DNA from: Actinomycetospora straminea | Lineage (GTDB): Bacteria > Actinomycetota > Actinomycetes > Mycobacteriales > Pseudonocardiaceae | DNA length: 64,000 bases | Reading direction: 5' to 3' | Assembly: GCF_028737255.1 (NCBI RefSeq) | Contig: NZ_JAQZAN010000016.1 | Span: 1-64,000 of the forward strand | Part shown: one piece after another, positions 8,489-17,655 of the stretch | How the letters are laid out: every line of letters begins with the position of its first letter | Position numbering within the stretch: the first letter of the stretch is position 1 | Program-made: the position numbers and the translations under genes | The notes under the pieces: generated by a model | What the model saw: the letters and a program-made list of their open reading frames with translations, nothing else | The model's database searches: none | What the model was told of the DNA's origin: nothing

Positions 8489-9747
8489 CCAGCGGGACCA
8501 CCATCACCACCTCGACCGCGCACGACGACGCCCCGGACCTGCCGCAGCTGCCGTTCCCGCGCGAGGACGCGCTGACGATCTCCCCGCTCTACGAGCGGCT
8601 CCGTGCGGCGGGTCCGGTCACCCGCGTGCGCACCCCCGCCGGTGACGTCGTCTGGCTCGTCTCCCGCTACGAGGAGGCCAAGACCCTCTTCGCCGACCGC
8701 CGCCTCGGCCGCTCGCACCCGCAGCCCGAGCAGGCCGCCCGCGTCTCCGACGCCGGGGTGATGGCCGGGCCCACCGGCGACCACGAGCACGAGGACGACG
8801 ACCACACGAGCATGCGGCGCCTGCTGACGCCCGCGTTCTCGGCGAAGCGGATGCGCCGGCTGCACGACCGGGTCGCGGAGCTCGCCGACGGGCTCGTCGA
8901 CGACCTGCTGGCGACGGGGTCCGAGGTCGTCGACCTGCACGCCGGCTTCTCCGTGCCGCTGCCGATCTTCGTCATCTGCGAGCTGCTGGGCGTGCCGGTC
9001 TCCGACCGCGTGTACTTCAAGGGCCTGTCGGAGCGGATGGCGACGCTGACCGGCGACGACCCGGCGGTGGCGCGCGCCGAGTTCGAGCGCTACACCGCCG
9101 GGCTCGCCGACGCCAAGCGCGCCGAGCCCGGCGAGGACGTCATCTCCGACCTCGTCGCCGCGCAGGCGCACGACCCGCGCCTGACCGACACCCGCGTCGC
9201 CGAGCTGACCGCCGGGCTGCTGTTCGCCGGGCACGAGACGACGGTCAACCGGCTCTCGCTGGGAGTGGTCCTGCTGCTGGTCAACCCGTCGGTGCGCGAC
9301 CGGCTCGTCGCCGACCCGACCGGCTCGGTCGACGCGATCGTCGAGGAGGTCCTGCGCCTCGCCGAGCCGGGCGGGATGGGGCTGCTGCGCTACGCCCACG
9401 AGGACGTGACGGTCGGCGAGGGGGACGAGCAGGTCACGATCGCGCGCGGCGACGGCGTCGTCATCGTCACCAGCGCCGCCAACCGCGACGAGCACGCCTT
9501 CGACGGGGCCGGCGCGTTCGACCCCGACCGGTCGCCGAACCCGCACCTGTCGTTCGGGCACGGGCCGCACTTCTGCATCGGCGCGAGCCTCGCCCGCACC
9601 GAGCTGCGTGTCGGCCTGACGACGCTGTTCACGCGCCTGCCCGAGCTGCGCCTCGCCGTCGACCCGACGGCGCTGACGCTGCACACCGAGCGCCTCACCG
9701 GCGGCCTGGACGAGCTGCCGGTGCGCCTCGCCCCGCGATCCGCCTAG
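8485..9747 (+). CDS. Cytochrome P450
   Basis: This 420-residue soluble bacterial P450 mono-oxygenase carries the I-helix oxygen-activation motif AGHETT (residues 248-253), the K-helix EVLR and the haem loop FGHGPHFCIG with the iron-ligand Cys at residue 364. The Phe-rich loop and length are standard, and no redox partner is fused or adjacent. It is translationally coupled to the PadR regulator upstream. Its stop codon TAG shares the tetranucleotide CTAG with the stop of the convergent ANTAR gene. Substrate is unknown. Confidence 0.95.
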   Translation: MTSGTTITTSTAHDDAPDLPQLPFPREDALTISPLYERLRAAGPVTRVRTPAGDVVWLVSRYEEAKTLFADRRLGRSHPQPEQAARVSDAGVMAGPTGDHEHEDDDHTSMRRLLTPAFSAKRMRRLHDRVAELADGLVDDLLATGSEVVDLHAGFSVPLPIFVICELLGVPVSDRVYFKGLSERMATLTGDDPAVARAEFERYTAGLADAKRAEPGEDVISDLVAAQAHDPRLTDTRVAELTAGLLFAGHETTVNRLSLGVVLLLVNPSVRDRLVADPTGSVDAIVEEVLRLAEPGGMGLLRYAHEDVTVGEGDEQVTIARGDGVVIVTSAANRDEHAFDGAGAFDPDRSPNPHLSFGHGPHFCIGASLARTELRVGLTTLFTRLPELRLAVDPTALTLHTERLTGGLDELPVRLAPRSA

Positions 9748-10496
9748 AGCTCCCCGCGGCGGGTCACGAGGGTCTCGGCGACCTCGCGGAGCTTGACGTT
9801 GAGGTCCTGCGAGGTGCGCCGGAGCAGGTCGAAGGCCTCGTCGGAGGTCAGGCCACGGCGCTCCATGAGCACGCCCTTGGCCTGGCCGATGACGTCGCGG
9901 CTCTTGAGGGCCTCGCGCAGCTGCGCCTCCCGCAGCTCCGCGGCCGTCCGGGCCTGCACCGCGGCGATCGCCGTCGCGGCGTGGGCGGCGAGGACGAGCG
10001 CGTGGTCGCGGTCGGCGGCGTCGAGGCCGTCGCTGGTCCAGGAGTAGAAGTTCAGCGCGCCGAACCGCGGCGGCTCGCCGCCGGGGAACATGCCGGTCGA
10101 CAGCACCGCGCCGAGCCCGAGGCCCTCGGCGGCCTGGCGACCGAACGTCGGCCACGAGGCGTCGGCGCCGGTCAGGTGGCCCATCGAGGTGCCGACGCCG
10201 CTGCGGTGCATGGCGGTGTGGCTCGGGCCCTCGCCCACCTCGTCCTGCAGCGCGTCGGCCTTGAACGCGACGTCGTGGCTCGCCGCGACCGTGTCGAGGC
10301 GACCGTCGGGGTTGCGCAGCACGACCGACACCACGTCGGCACCGGGCACGATCGCGCGCGCGGCGTCCACCACACGCTCGACCACCCCGACGACACCCGA
10401 GTCCGCGGGAACGGCGAACAGGGCGTCGGCGAGGTGCACGAACGCGGGGGCGAGCCCGTCGATCGGGCCGGAGTCCGACGTGCTGTCGAGGGTCAT
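9744..10496 (-). CDS. GAF-ANTAR RNA-binding antiterminator
   Basis: This 250-residue regulator has a GAF-type sensor at about residues 20-165 and an ANTAR RNA-binding domain at about 185-247. The ANTAR part contains ALKSRDVIGQAKGVLMERRG and SDEAFDLLRRTSQDLNVKLR. ANTAR proteins bind paired hexaloop RNA hairpins and prevent transcription termination. This GAF-ANTAR form is common in actinomycetes. The signal sensed and the target RNAs are not evident. The start is ATG at 10496. Confidence 0.92.
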   Translation of the reverse strand: MTLDSTSDSGPIDGLAPAFVHLADALFAVPADSGVVGVVERVVDAARAIVPGADVVSVVLRNPDGRLDTVAASHDVAFKADALQDEVGEGPSHTAMHRSGVGTSMGHLTGADASWPTFGRQAAEGLGLGAVLSTGMFPGGEPPRFGALNFYSWTSDGLDAADRDHALVLAAHAATAIAAVQARTAAELREAQLREALKSRDVIGQAKGVLMERRGLTSDEAFDLLRRTSQDLNVKLREVAETLVTRRGEL

Positions 10497-10605
10497 CGAG
10501 GTGCACCTTCACCGGTGACGCAGGGACACGGAACCCCGGAATTATCCGTGATCCTGCACGCCGGGCGGCGACCAGGTCGGTCCGTCTCTCCCCGTGATCC
10601 CGCGG

Positions 10606-12267
10606 TCACCGTGCGATGAGCTGCCCCAGCCGCTTGGTGAGCTTGACGTTCTCGCGGTAGTCGACGGGCACGACGATGACCGACGGCTTGTCGCGACGGT
10701 CGAACGCCTCCTTGAGCGCGGGCCGGAACTCGTCGGCCGACCCGATGCGCCGCGCGTGGCAGCCGAGGCCCTCGGACACCGCGACCAGGTCCGGCGTCTT
10801 GAACTCGGTGCCGAAGTGGTGCCCGAACTCCACCTCCTGCTTCCAGGAGATGAGCCCGTAGTCGTTGTCCTCCCACACCACGTTGACCGGGGCGACGCCG
10901 AGACGGGTGGCGGTCGCGAGCTCGGCCATGTTCATCATGAAGCCGCCGTCGCCGGAGAGCGCCACGACCCGCCTGTCGGGCTCGACCAGCGACGCCGAGA
11001 CCCCGCCGGGCACCGCGATCCCCATCGAGCAGAAGCCGTTGGAGATGATGCAGGAGTTCGGCGCGTAGGTCGGGTAGTGCCGCGCGACCCACATCTTGTG
11101 GGCCCCGACGTCGCTGATGAGGATGTCCTCGTCGTCCATCTCGGCGCGCAGCTCGGCGAGGATGCGCTGGGGCTTCATCGGGAAGTCGCCGGTCTCGGCC
11201 TCCGCGCCGGCCCCCGCCTCGCCGATCTCCTCGGTGAGCGACTCCCGCACCCGGCGGTGCAGGTGGATGTCCTCGTAGTGGTGCTCGGCGGTGAGGCCCT
11301 CGTTGATCGCCCAGAGCGTGGCGGCGACGTCACCGACGATCTCGACCGTCGGCCGGTAGGCGTCGTCCACCTCGGCGGGGTCGAAGTCGATGTGCAGCAG
11401 GCGCTTGGTGCGCCCGATGTTCCAGCGCGCCGGCGGCCACTCGACCATGTCGTAGCCGACGGCGATGACGAGGTCGGCGGCCTCGAAGACCTCGGTGACG
11501 TAGTCGCGCGACCCGAGCCCGACCGCGTACAGGCTGCGCTCGTGGCGGTCGGACAGCGCGCCCTTGCCCATGAACGTCATGCCGGCGTAGATGCCGGTGC
11601 TCTCGACGAACCGCTGCAGCTGGCGGCTCACGCGCGTGCGCACGCAGCCCTGCCCCACGAGCAGGACCGGGCGCTCGGCGCGGGCGATGAGGTCGAGCGC
11701 GGCCTCGATCGACTTCTCGTCAGGGACCGGGCGGCGCACCTTCTCCGGCGGCACGATCGGCGCGGCCTCGACCTCGTGCTTGGCGATGTCCTCGGGCAGC
11801 TCGACGTGCGTCGCGCCCGGCTTCTCGGCCACGGCCAGCTTGAACGCCTTGCGCAGGACCTCGGGGATCGTGGTCTCGTCGCGCAGGGACGTCGTCCACT
11901 TGGTGATCGGCGAGAACATGTTGACCACGTTCATCGCCTGGTGCGACTCCTTGTGCAGGCGCGTCGTGGCGCCCTGCCCGGTGATCGCGACGACCGGGGA
12001 GTTGTCCATGTTGGCGTTGGCGACGCCGGTGACGAGGTTCGACGCCCCCGGTCCCAGCGTCGAGAGGCACACGCCGGGCCGGCCGGTCAGCCGCCCGTAG
12101 ACGTCGGCCATGAACGCCGCGCCCGCCTCGTGGTGGGTGGCGACGAAGCGCACCGACGACTCGCGCATCGACATCAGGAGGTCGGCGTTCTCCTCGCCGG
12201 GGACACCGAAGACGTACTCGACGCCCTCCGCCTCGAGACAACGCAGGAACAGGTCGCTGGCCCTCAT
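10606..12267 (-). CDS. ThDP-dependent enzyme, acetolactate synthase type
   Basis: This 553-residue enzyme has the full ThDP architecture. The N-terminal Pyr domain carries the catalytic Glu in FVATHHEAGAAFMADVYGRL. A central domain is followed by a C-terminal PP domain with the diphosphate motif GDGGFMMNMAELATATRLG...NDYGL. It most resembles acetolactate synthase large subunits, which condense pyruvate in branched-chain amino acid or acetoin synthesis. No regulatory small subunit lies next to it, so a catabolic or specialised role is as likely as a biosynthetic one. ATG at 12267 is the first codon of the conserved MRASDLFLRCLEAEGV. Confidence 0.85.
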   Translation of the reverse strand: MRASDLFLRCLEAEGVEYVFGVPGEENADLLMSMRESSVRFVATHHEAGAAFMADVYGRLTGRPGVCLSTLGPGASNLVTGVANANMDNSPVVAITGQGATTRLHKESHQAMNVVNMFSPITKWTTSLRDETTIPEVLRKAFKLAVAEKPGATHVELPEDIAKHEVEAAPIVPPEKVRRPVPDEKSIEAALDLIARAERPVLLVGQGCVRTRVSRQLQRFVESTGIYAGMTFMGKGALSDRHERSLYAVGLGSRDYVTEVFEAADLVIAVGYDMVEWPPARWNIGRTKRLLHIDFDPAEVDDAYRPTVEIVGDVAATLWAINEGLTAEHHYEDIHLHRRVRESLTEEIGEAGAGAEAETGDFPMKPQRILAELRAEMDDEDILISDVGAHKMWVARHYPTYAPNSCIISNGFCSMGIAVPGGVSASLVEPDRRVVALSGDGGFMMNMAELATATRLGVAPVNVVWEDNDYGLISWKQEVEFGHHFGTEFKTPDLVAVSEGLGCHARRIGSADEFRPALKEAFDRRDKPSVIVVPVDYRENVKLTKRLGQLIAR

Positions 12268-12357
12268 GTGTCGGTCCACTCCCGGGGATCGGCGCGCGTC
12301 GGACCACGGACTGATGCCCAGGGTGCGCGCTCGGCACACCCCGGACGGCGCCCTGCC

Positions 12358-15312
12358 CTACCCGGAACCCGGCTGGGCCACGCCGATCTGGCGCGGCGAG
12401 CGGTCGCGGGAGCTCGTGCCGGTGCTCGTCCCCGTGCCCGCCCCGGTGTTCGACGCGTCCGTGCCCCCGCCGCCCGAGGCGCCGTCGCCGAGGGTGCCAC
12501 CGGTGCTCTCAGGGCCGGCGCCGGCGTCGGCGGTGCCCGTGCCGGTGTCGCCGGTGCCGCCCTGCTCGGCCCCGGCCAGGTCCGACACCGACTCGAGCGT
12601 CTCGCCGATCTTGAGGTCGTTGAGGAACAGTGTCGCGGGCCGGGCGTCGCCGTCGGAGTCGCGGTAGATGCCGGTCTTGAGGTAGTCGAACGAGTCGATC
12701 ATCGTGCCGCGCGGCGGGCGGAAGTCCTGGAGGACCTGCTGCCCGTCGCGGTGGACCGACACCGACCCGCCGCCCACCTCGAACTCGATGTCCATCTGCA
12801 CCGCGAGGTTGCGGCCGGCCTGCACCGGACCGAGGTCGCGGACCCGGTCGCCGACGTTGGCCAGCCACAGCCGCCCGTCGACGATCTCGAGCGCCACCGG
12901 CGGCGAGGTGTTGGTGCCGCCGTCGTGCAGCTGCCACACGACCTGCCAGTCCGACGTGTCGACCGGGAAGTCGGGCGGGAGGAAGGCGCTGTACCCGAAG
13001 AACAGGTGCTGACCGGCACGGATGTCCTGCGCCTCCTCCGGGCGCACCTCGGAGCGTTTCGCGCCGTCGGGCACCTCGAGCTTGACGACCTGCCGACCCG
13101 GCACGTTGGGGCTCTCGACCTCCTCCGGGTTCAGCCCGCCGCCCTCGACGTTGCCGCCGTTGGAGTCGCGGAACCCGGCGAGCCCGGACGTCAGCGCCCA
13201 CAGCGCGCCGGTGTCCCCGCCGGCGGAGCCGGAGCCGGAGCCGGTGCCGGTGCCGCTCCCGGCTGATCCGGTGCCGCTCCCGGGGTCGGCGTCCCCGTCG
13301 GAGCCGCTCCCGCCGCTGCTGCCCCCGCTGCCGCCGCTGCCCGCGCCGCCGCCGTCCGTGCCGCTGCCGCCGTCCGTGCCGCTGCCGCCGTCCGTGCCGC
13401 TGCCGCCGTCCTCGGCCGCGCTGCCGCCGGCGTCCTCCGACGGACCAGCCCCGCCGCCGCTGGTCCCGCCGCTGCCGGTCCCGCCATCGCTGGCGCTGCC
13501 TCCGCCGGAACCGCCGGACGGTCCCCGGGTCGTCGTGTCCGGTGACGTCGTGCTGCCGGAGCCGCTGCTGCCGCTTCCGCCACGGCCGGAGGACGAGCCC
13601 TCGTCCGGCGGCGTGGTCGTCCGCGGCTGCGAGTTCGTGCCGTCCTCGGCGGCGGCGCTCCCGCCGCCGGTCCCGCTCCCGCTGCTCCCGGTGCCGCCGT
13701 CGCTCCCGGTGCCGCCCGTACCGCTGCTCCCGCCCGAGCCTCCGGACCCGGTGCCGCCCGTCCCGCCGCCGGCCGCGCCGCCCTCGTCCGGCGGGGTCGT
13801 CGACCGTGGCCCGGAGCCGGTGCCGTCCTCCGCCGCGCCCGAGCCGGTGCCCGTGCCACCGGTTCCGCCCGTTCCGCCGCGGCCGGCCGCGCCGCCCTCG
13901 TCGGGCGGCGTCGTCGGCGTCGGTCGGGATCCGGCGCCGTCATCGGCCGCGCCGGAAGGCAGGGTCGACGCGTCCCCCGGGCCCGAGCCGGTCCCCGTGC
14001 GCGACCCCGTGCCGGTGCCCGTGCCCGGCGCCGCGCCGGTCGGGGCGGCACCGCCGTCGCCGGTGTCCGGGTAGAGGTCGCCGCCCGCCGGCGGCTGCGC
14101 CGACCCGGAGCCCGACCCCGGCTGCCCGGACCCGTCCGGCACGGTCGTCTCCGGCCCGGACGTCTCCGGCCCGGTCGTCTCCGGCCCGGTCGTCCCGGGG
14201 GCCGTGGTCCGCGGGGCTGCGCCCGTACCGCCCGGGAGGCCGCCCGCGTCGTCACCGCCCGGCACGCGCGCGTCGTCACCGGCGCCGGGGACACCGGTCG
14301 TCCCACCGCCGCCCGGGGTGCTGGTCTCGTACCCGCCGCCCCCGCCCCCGCCGCCGCTGCCCGGCGCGGCCGTCCCGGCGCCGCCGTCGGCACCCGGCGT
14401 CGTCGTCCCCGGCGCCACGGTGCCGGCACCGGGCAGGCCGGTCGGGGTGGTGGCGGCTCCCGGCGTGCCCGTCCGCGCCGCGCCGGTCGACGCGGGCACC
14501 CCCGCCGGGTCGGCGGCAGGCGCCCCGGAGCCGGCCGCGGCGGGCAGCGAGGTGATCAGCCGCCCCAGCGAGTCGGACGCCCAGCGCGTGGCCGGCGTGC
14601 TCGGCGCGACCTCGAGCCGCGCGTACCCGGCGTGGGCGGGCGCGGCGACGGTCTGCTCGAGCGGGGGCGCGCTGGTGCCCGGCGGGGTCGAGCACACCGG
14701 GTCGTCGGGCGCGCAGACCTGGATGGTGCGCGACGCCAGCGACCCGAACCCGCCCTCGCGCGCGGGCAGCACGCCCTGCCCGTCGACGCCGTCCGGGACG
14801 GTACGGGCAGCGGGGTCGCGGGCGGGGTCACCGAAGAGCCCCACGGCGACGACCCGGTCGGCCGGTACACGGGACTCCTGCCCGCTGCCGACCCGCGCGG
14901 CGACGTCGCCGGCGACCTGGGCGCCCTGCGAGTAGCCCAACAGCATCACGCGGCTGCCCGGACACCCCGCAAGCTGCGCGGCGACCTGGTCGGCGAGCGC
15001 CGTGACCGCCTGCTGCTCGCTCGCCGCGTACGACTCCCCCACCTCGGGCCCGGGCACCGCGACCACGGACAGGCGGTTGCCCACCTGCCCCACCAGCGGG
15101 TCGGTGAGCGCCGCGAGCGTCTCGCCGCCGGCCGCGCCGCTGCCGTTGACCGCGAAGAGCGTGACGTCGCGGCACTCGGCGGGCGCGCCGGGCGCCGCGA
15201 GCGTCACCACGCCCGTCCCGCCGGCGAACAGCGTCACGACGAGCACCGCCGCGACGGCGAGGACGCCGACGGGCACGTGTCCGACGAGACCGCCCCGCAC
15301 CGACCGCCGCAT
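12358..15312 (-). CDS. Secreted cutinase-like / polysaccharide-lyase-like fusion protein
   Basis: This 984-residue exported protein has an N-terminal signal or anchor (about residues 10-40). A cutinase-family alpha/beta hydrolase domain follows (about 45-240), with the nucleophile in LGYSQGAQ, a CAPDDPVC acid loop and the late His in PAHAGYARLE. Residues of about 250-710 form a Gly/Ser/Thr/Pro-rich disordered linker. Near residues 715-925 there is a concanavalin-like domain resembling the heparin-lyase-I/PF14099 polysaccharide lyases (FFGYSAFLPPDFP, WQVVWQLHDGG, LKTGIYRDSDGD, LFLNDLKIGET). A second low-complexity tail ends the protein. All parts share one open frame, so the fusion is real in this sequence. 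A role in cleaving both ester and glycosidic polymers is inferred. Confidence 0.75.
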   Translation of the reverse strand: MRRSVRGGLVGHVPVGVLAVAAVLVVTLFAGGTGVVTLAAPGAPAECRDVTLFAVNGSGAAGGETLAALTDPLVGQVGNRLSVVAVPGPEVGESYAASEQQAVTALADQVAAQLAGCPGSRVMLLGYSQGAQVAGDVAARVGSGQESRVPADRVVAVGLFGDPARDPAARTVPDGVDGQGVLPAREGGFGSLASRTIQVCAPDDPVCSTPPGTSAPPLEQTVAAPAHAGYARLEVAPSTPATRWASDSLGRLITSLPAAAGSGAPAADPAGVPASTGAARTGTPGAATTPTGLPGAGTVAPGTTTPGADGGAGTAAPGSGGGGGGGGYETSTPGGGGTTGVPGAGDDARVPGGDDAGGLPGGTGAAPRTTAPGTTGPETTGPETSGPETTVPDGSGQPGSGSGSAQPPAGGDLYPDTGDGGAAPTGAAPGTGTGTGSRTGTGSGPGDASTLPSGAADDGAGSRPTPTTPPDEGGAAGRGGTGGTGGTGTGSGAAEDGTGSGPRSTTPPDEGGAAGGGTGGTGSGGSGGSSGTGGTGSDGGTGSSGSGTGGGSAAAEDGTNSQPRTTTPPDEGSSSGRGGSGSSGSGSTTSPDTTTRGPSGGSGGGSASDGGTGSGGTSGGGAGPSEDAGGSAAEDGGSGTDGGSGTDGGSGTDGGGAGSGGSGGSSGGSGSDGDADPGSGTGSAGSGTGTGSGSGSAGGDTGALWALTSGLAGFRDSNGGNVEGGGLNPEEVESPNVPGRQVVKLEVPDGAKRSEVRPEEAQDIRAGQHLFFGYSAFLPPDFPVDTSDWQVVWQLHDGGTNTSPPVALEIVDGRLWLANVGDRVRDLGPVQAGRNLAVQMDIEFEVGGGSVSVHRDGQQVLQDFRPPRGTMIDSFDYLKTGIYRDSDGDARPATLFLNDLKIGETLESVSDLAGAEQGGTGDTGTGTADAGAGPESTGGTLGDGASGGGGTDASNTGAGTGTSTGTSSRDRSPRQIGVAQPGSG
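13349..13411. repeat. 18-bp tandem repeat within the fusion gene
   Basis: About 3.5 copies of an 18-base unit (CCGCCGTCCGTGCCGCTG) encode GTDGGS repeats in the linker of the fusion protein. The linker length is therefore likely to vary between strains by slippage. Confidence 0.8.
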
Positions 15313-15466
15313 CTCGCCCTCTCGCCGGGGTGCCCGGCCGCGACCGGGGCGGGGCGGGGACCGGCACGCGGCACGGGTCGCCCTCGCCGGGTCAGCTTCG
15401 GCGACCGTCGCGGCGCGTGGGTGCGGTTTCGGAGAACTCGTCGAGTCGTTCCCGATCGCACACGCG

Positions 15467-17584
15467 CTACCCCAGCGCGTCGCGCAGGAAGGCGACCTGG
15501 AGCAGGAGCAGGTTCTCGGCCACGACCTCCTGCGGGGTCATGTGCGTGACGCCCGACAGCGGCAGGACCGTGTGCGGGTGCCCCGCCGCGAGCAGGGCCG
15601 ACGAGAGCCGCAACGTGTGCGCGGCGACGACGTTGTCGTCGGCGAGTCCGTGCACGACCATGATCGGCCGCTGGGGCTCGCGCGTGCCCGGGTCGTCCAG
15701 GATCGACGAGCGCGCGTAGGCCTCGGGGTCCTCGTCGGGGTGCCCGAGATAGCGCTCGGTGTAGTGGGTGTCGTAGAGGCGCCAGTCGGTCACGGGCGCC
15801 CCGGCCACGGCGGCGTGGAAGACGTCGGGGCGGCGCAGCACCGCGAGGGCGGCGAGGTAGCCGCCGAAGGACCACCCGCGGATGCCGACGCGGTCGAGGT
15901 CGAGGTCGCCGACCTGCTCGGCGGCCGCGTGCAGGGCCGTGACCTGGTCCTCGAGCACCGGCGTCGCGAGGTCCCCCCGCACCGCGCGCTCGTACGCCGG
16001 CCCGCGCCCGGGCGTCCCGCGGCCGTCGGCGACCACCACCGCGAAGCCCTGGTCGGCGAACCACTGCGAGGTCAGGAACATCCCGCGCGTCGCGAGGACC
16101 CGCTGGGAGTGCGGGCCGCCGTACGGGTCGAGCAGGACCGGGAGCTTCCGCGAGCCCGGCACGTGGTCGCGGGGCAGCAGGACGGCGACCGAGGGGCCGC
16201 CCGGGTCGGTCGCGACGCGGCGCACCGCGGGTTCCAGGCCCGGCGACTCGGCGTGCGACGTCACCGCGAACGTGCGCCCGTCGGCGCGCACGACGGTGGT
16301 GCGCGTGCCGTCGGTGTCGAGGTCGCCGCCCGCGATCACCGTCGTCCCCCCGGCGCGCCGCCCGCCCCACACCCCGTGCTGCGGGCCGACGCGCGCGGCG
16401 CCGTCGGCGCGCGACCACGTCCACAGCGTGCGGTCCTCCGGGCGCTCCGCGGCGCTGAACAGCACGACGTCGCCGTCGACGTCGGCGACGGCCTGCACCT
16501 GCAGCCCGGGCGGGCTCACCGGCTCGTCGCCGATCAGCAGCCGGCGGGTGTCGTCGCGGTCGGCGCAGCGCACGAGGGAGCCGTCGGCGAGGTGCGCGGG
16601 CACGCCTCCGACGAGGTCGACCCACACCGCGTCCTCGTCGGACACGAGCACCGCGGAGGTGCCCTCGTCCGGGTCGACCCGCCGCACGTCCACGCGGCGC
16701 TGGTCGCGGGTCGAGACGGTGACGAGCAGGTCGTGGGTGTTCCACGTGACGTCGGCGAGGTACTCCGTGCCCTCGCCGAGGTCGACGGGCACGCGGGTGC
16801 CGTCGAGGTCGACGAGGTGCAGGGTCACCTCCGCGTTCGCGGTGCCGGCGGCGGGGTAGGCGTTCTCGACGGGGCGCCGGTCGGGGTGGGCCGGGTCGGC
16901 GATCCACCACCGCGTCACCGCGGCGTCGTCGACGCGGGCGACGGCGAGCTGGCTGCCGTCGGGCGACCACCAGTACCCGCGGTAGCGGTTCATCTCCTCG
17001 GCGGCGACGAACTCCGCGAGCCCCCACTTGATGTGCGGGCCGTCCTCGGGGTCGGGGCCGGCGAGGACGTGGGTCGTGCCCGTCGAGAGCTCGTGGACGT
17101 GCAGGGTCCCGCCGCGCACGAACGCGACGCGGGCGCCGGTGGGGTCGGGTCGCGGGTCGACGACCGGGCCGTCGACCGGCAGCGCCGCGGGCTGCGCCCC
17201 CGGTACGAGCTCGACGGTGAACGCGCGCCCGGACAGGACGAACACCGCCAGCCGCGCGGCCGCGTCGAGGGCGTACTCGACGACGCCGCCCGACTGCTCG
17301 CGGACCCGCTCGCGCCGCGCGCGCTCCTCGGGCGGCAGGTCCTCCTCGCCGGGGACGTCGAGCTCGCGGGGGTCGACGAGCAGGTGCTCCTCCCCCGTGG
17401 CGACGTCGACCAGCCAGAGGCAGGTCACGGGGTCGTCGCCGGCCCGGCTGCGCAGCAGCACGACCCGCGCGCCGTCGGGCGAGACCGTCGGGCGCCGGGG
17501 CGCGCCGAGGGTGAACCGGCGGGTGGTGGCCTGGCGGCGCGGGAAGGACGCCGGAGAGTCGGACGCGGCGGGGTCGGCGGGCAC
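15467..17584 (-). CDS. S9 family prolyl oligopeptidase (DPP-IV type)
   Basis: This 705-residue serine peptidase has an N-terminal beta-propeller (about 30-440) and a C-terminal alpha/beta hydrolase. The propeller carries the dipeptidyl-peptidase signature AAEEMNRYRGYWWSPDG near residue 195, where the Glu pair would bind the substrate amino end. The hydrolase carries the nucleophile Ser572 in GWSFGGY, Asp in HGLADDNVV and His in GVTHMTPQE. There is no signal peptide, so it is probably cytoplasmic. It is predicted to remove dipeptides from peptide N-termini. It is divergent from trpS with about 70 bases between starts. Confidence 0.92.
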   Translation of the reverse strand: MPADPAASDSPASFPRRQATTRRFTLGAPRRPTVSPDGARVVLLRSRAGDDPVTCLWLVDVATGEEHLLVDPRELDVPGEEDLPPEERARRERVREQSGGVVEYALDAAARLAVFVLSGRAFTVELVPGAQPAALPVDGPVVDPRPDPTGARVAFVRGGTLHVHELSTGTTHVLAGPDPEDGPHIKWGLAEFVAAEEMNRYRGYWWSPDGSQLAVARVDDAAVTRWWIADPAHPDRRPVENAYPAAGTANAEVTLHLVDLDGTRVPVDLGEGTEYLADVTWNTHDLLVTVSTRDQRRVDVRRVDPDEGTSAVLVSDEDAVWVDLVGGVPAHLADGSLVRCADRDDTRRLLIGDEPVSPPGLQVQAVADVDGDVVLFSAAERPEDRTLWTWSRADGAARVGPQHGVWGGRRAGGTTVIAGGDLDTDGTRTTVVRADGRTFAVTSHAESPGLEPAVRRVATDPGGPSVAVLLPRDHVPGSRKLPVLLDPYGGPHSQRVLATRGMFLTSQWFADQGFAVVVADGRGTPGRGPAYERAVRGDLATPVLEDQVTALHAAAEQVGDLDLDRVGIRGWSFGGYLAALAVLRRPDVFHAAVAGAPVTDWRLYDTHYTERYLGHPDEDPEAYARSSILDDPGTREPQRPIMVVHGLADDNVVAAHTLRLSSALLAAGHPHTVLPLSGVTHMTPQEVVAENLLLLQVAFLRDALG

Positions 17585-17642
17585 GCCCCGCAGTGTGCCG
17601 GGCGGGCGGGCGCGACGGGCGAACCCCGTCGCGCCCCTTGGC

Positions 17643-17648
17643 TAGGCT
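17643..17648 (+). promoter_or_regulatory. Putative -10 box, leaderless trpS
   Basis: TAGGCT lies 7 bases before the GTG at 17656, with no Shine-Dalgarno sequence. Confidence 0.55.
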
Positions 17649-17655
17649 CGTGGCC

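Noticed and set aside
10594-13266. A very long plus-strand reading frame of about 890 codons
   Set aside because: It lies opposite two well-supported minus-strand genes; its composition (Arg/Asp/Val-rich, no motifs) is typical of antisense frames in high-GC DNA.
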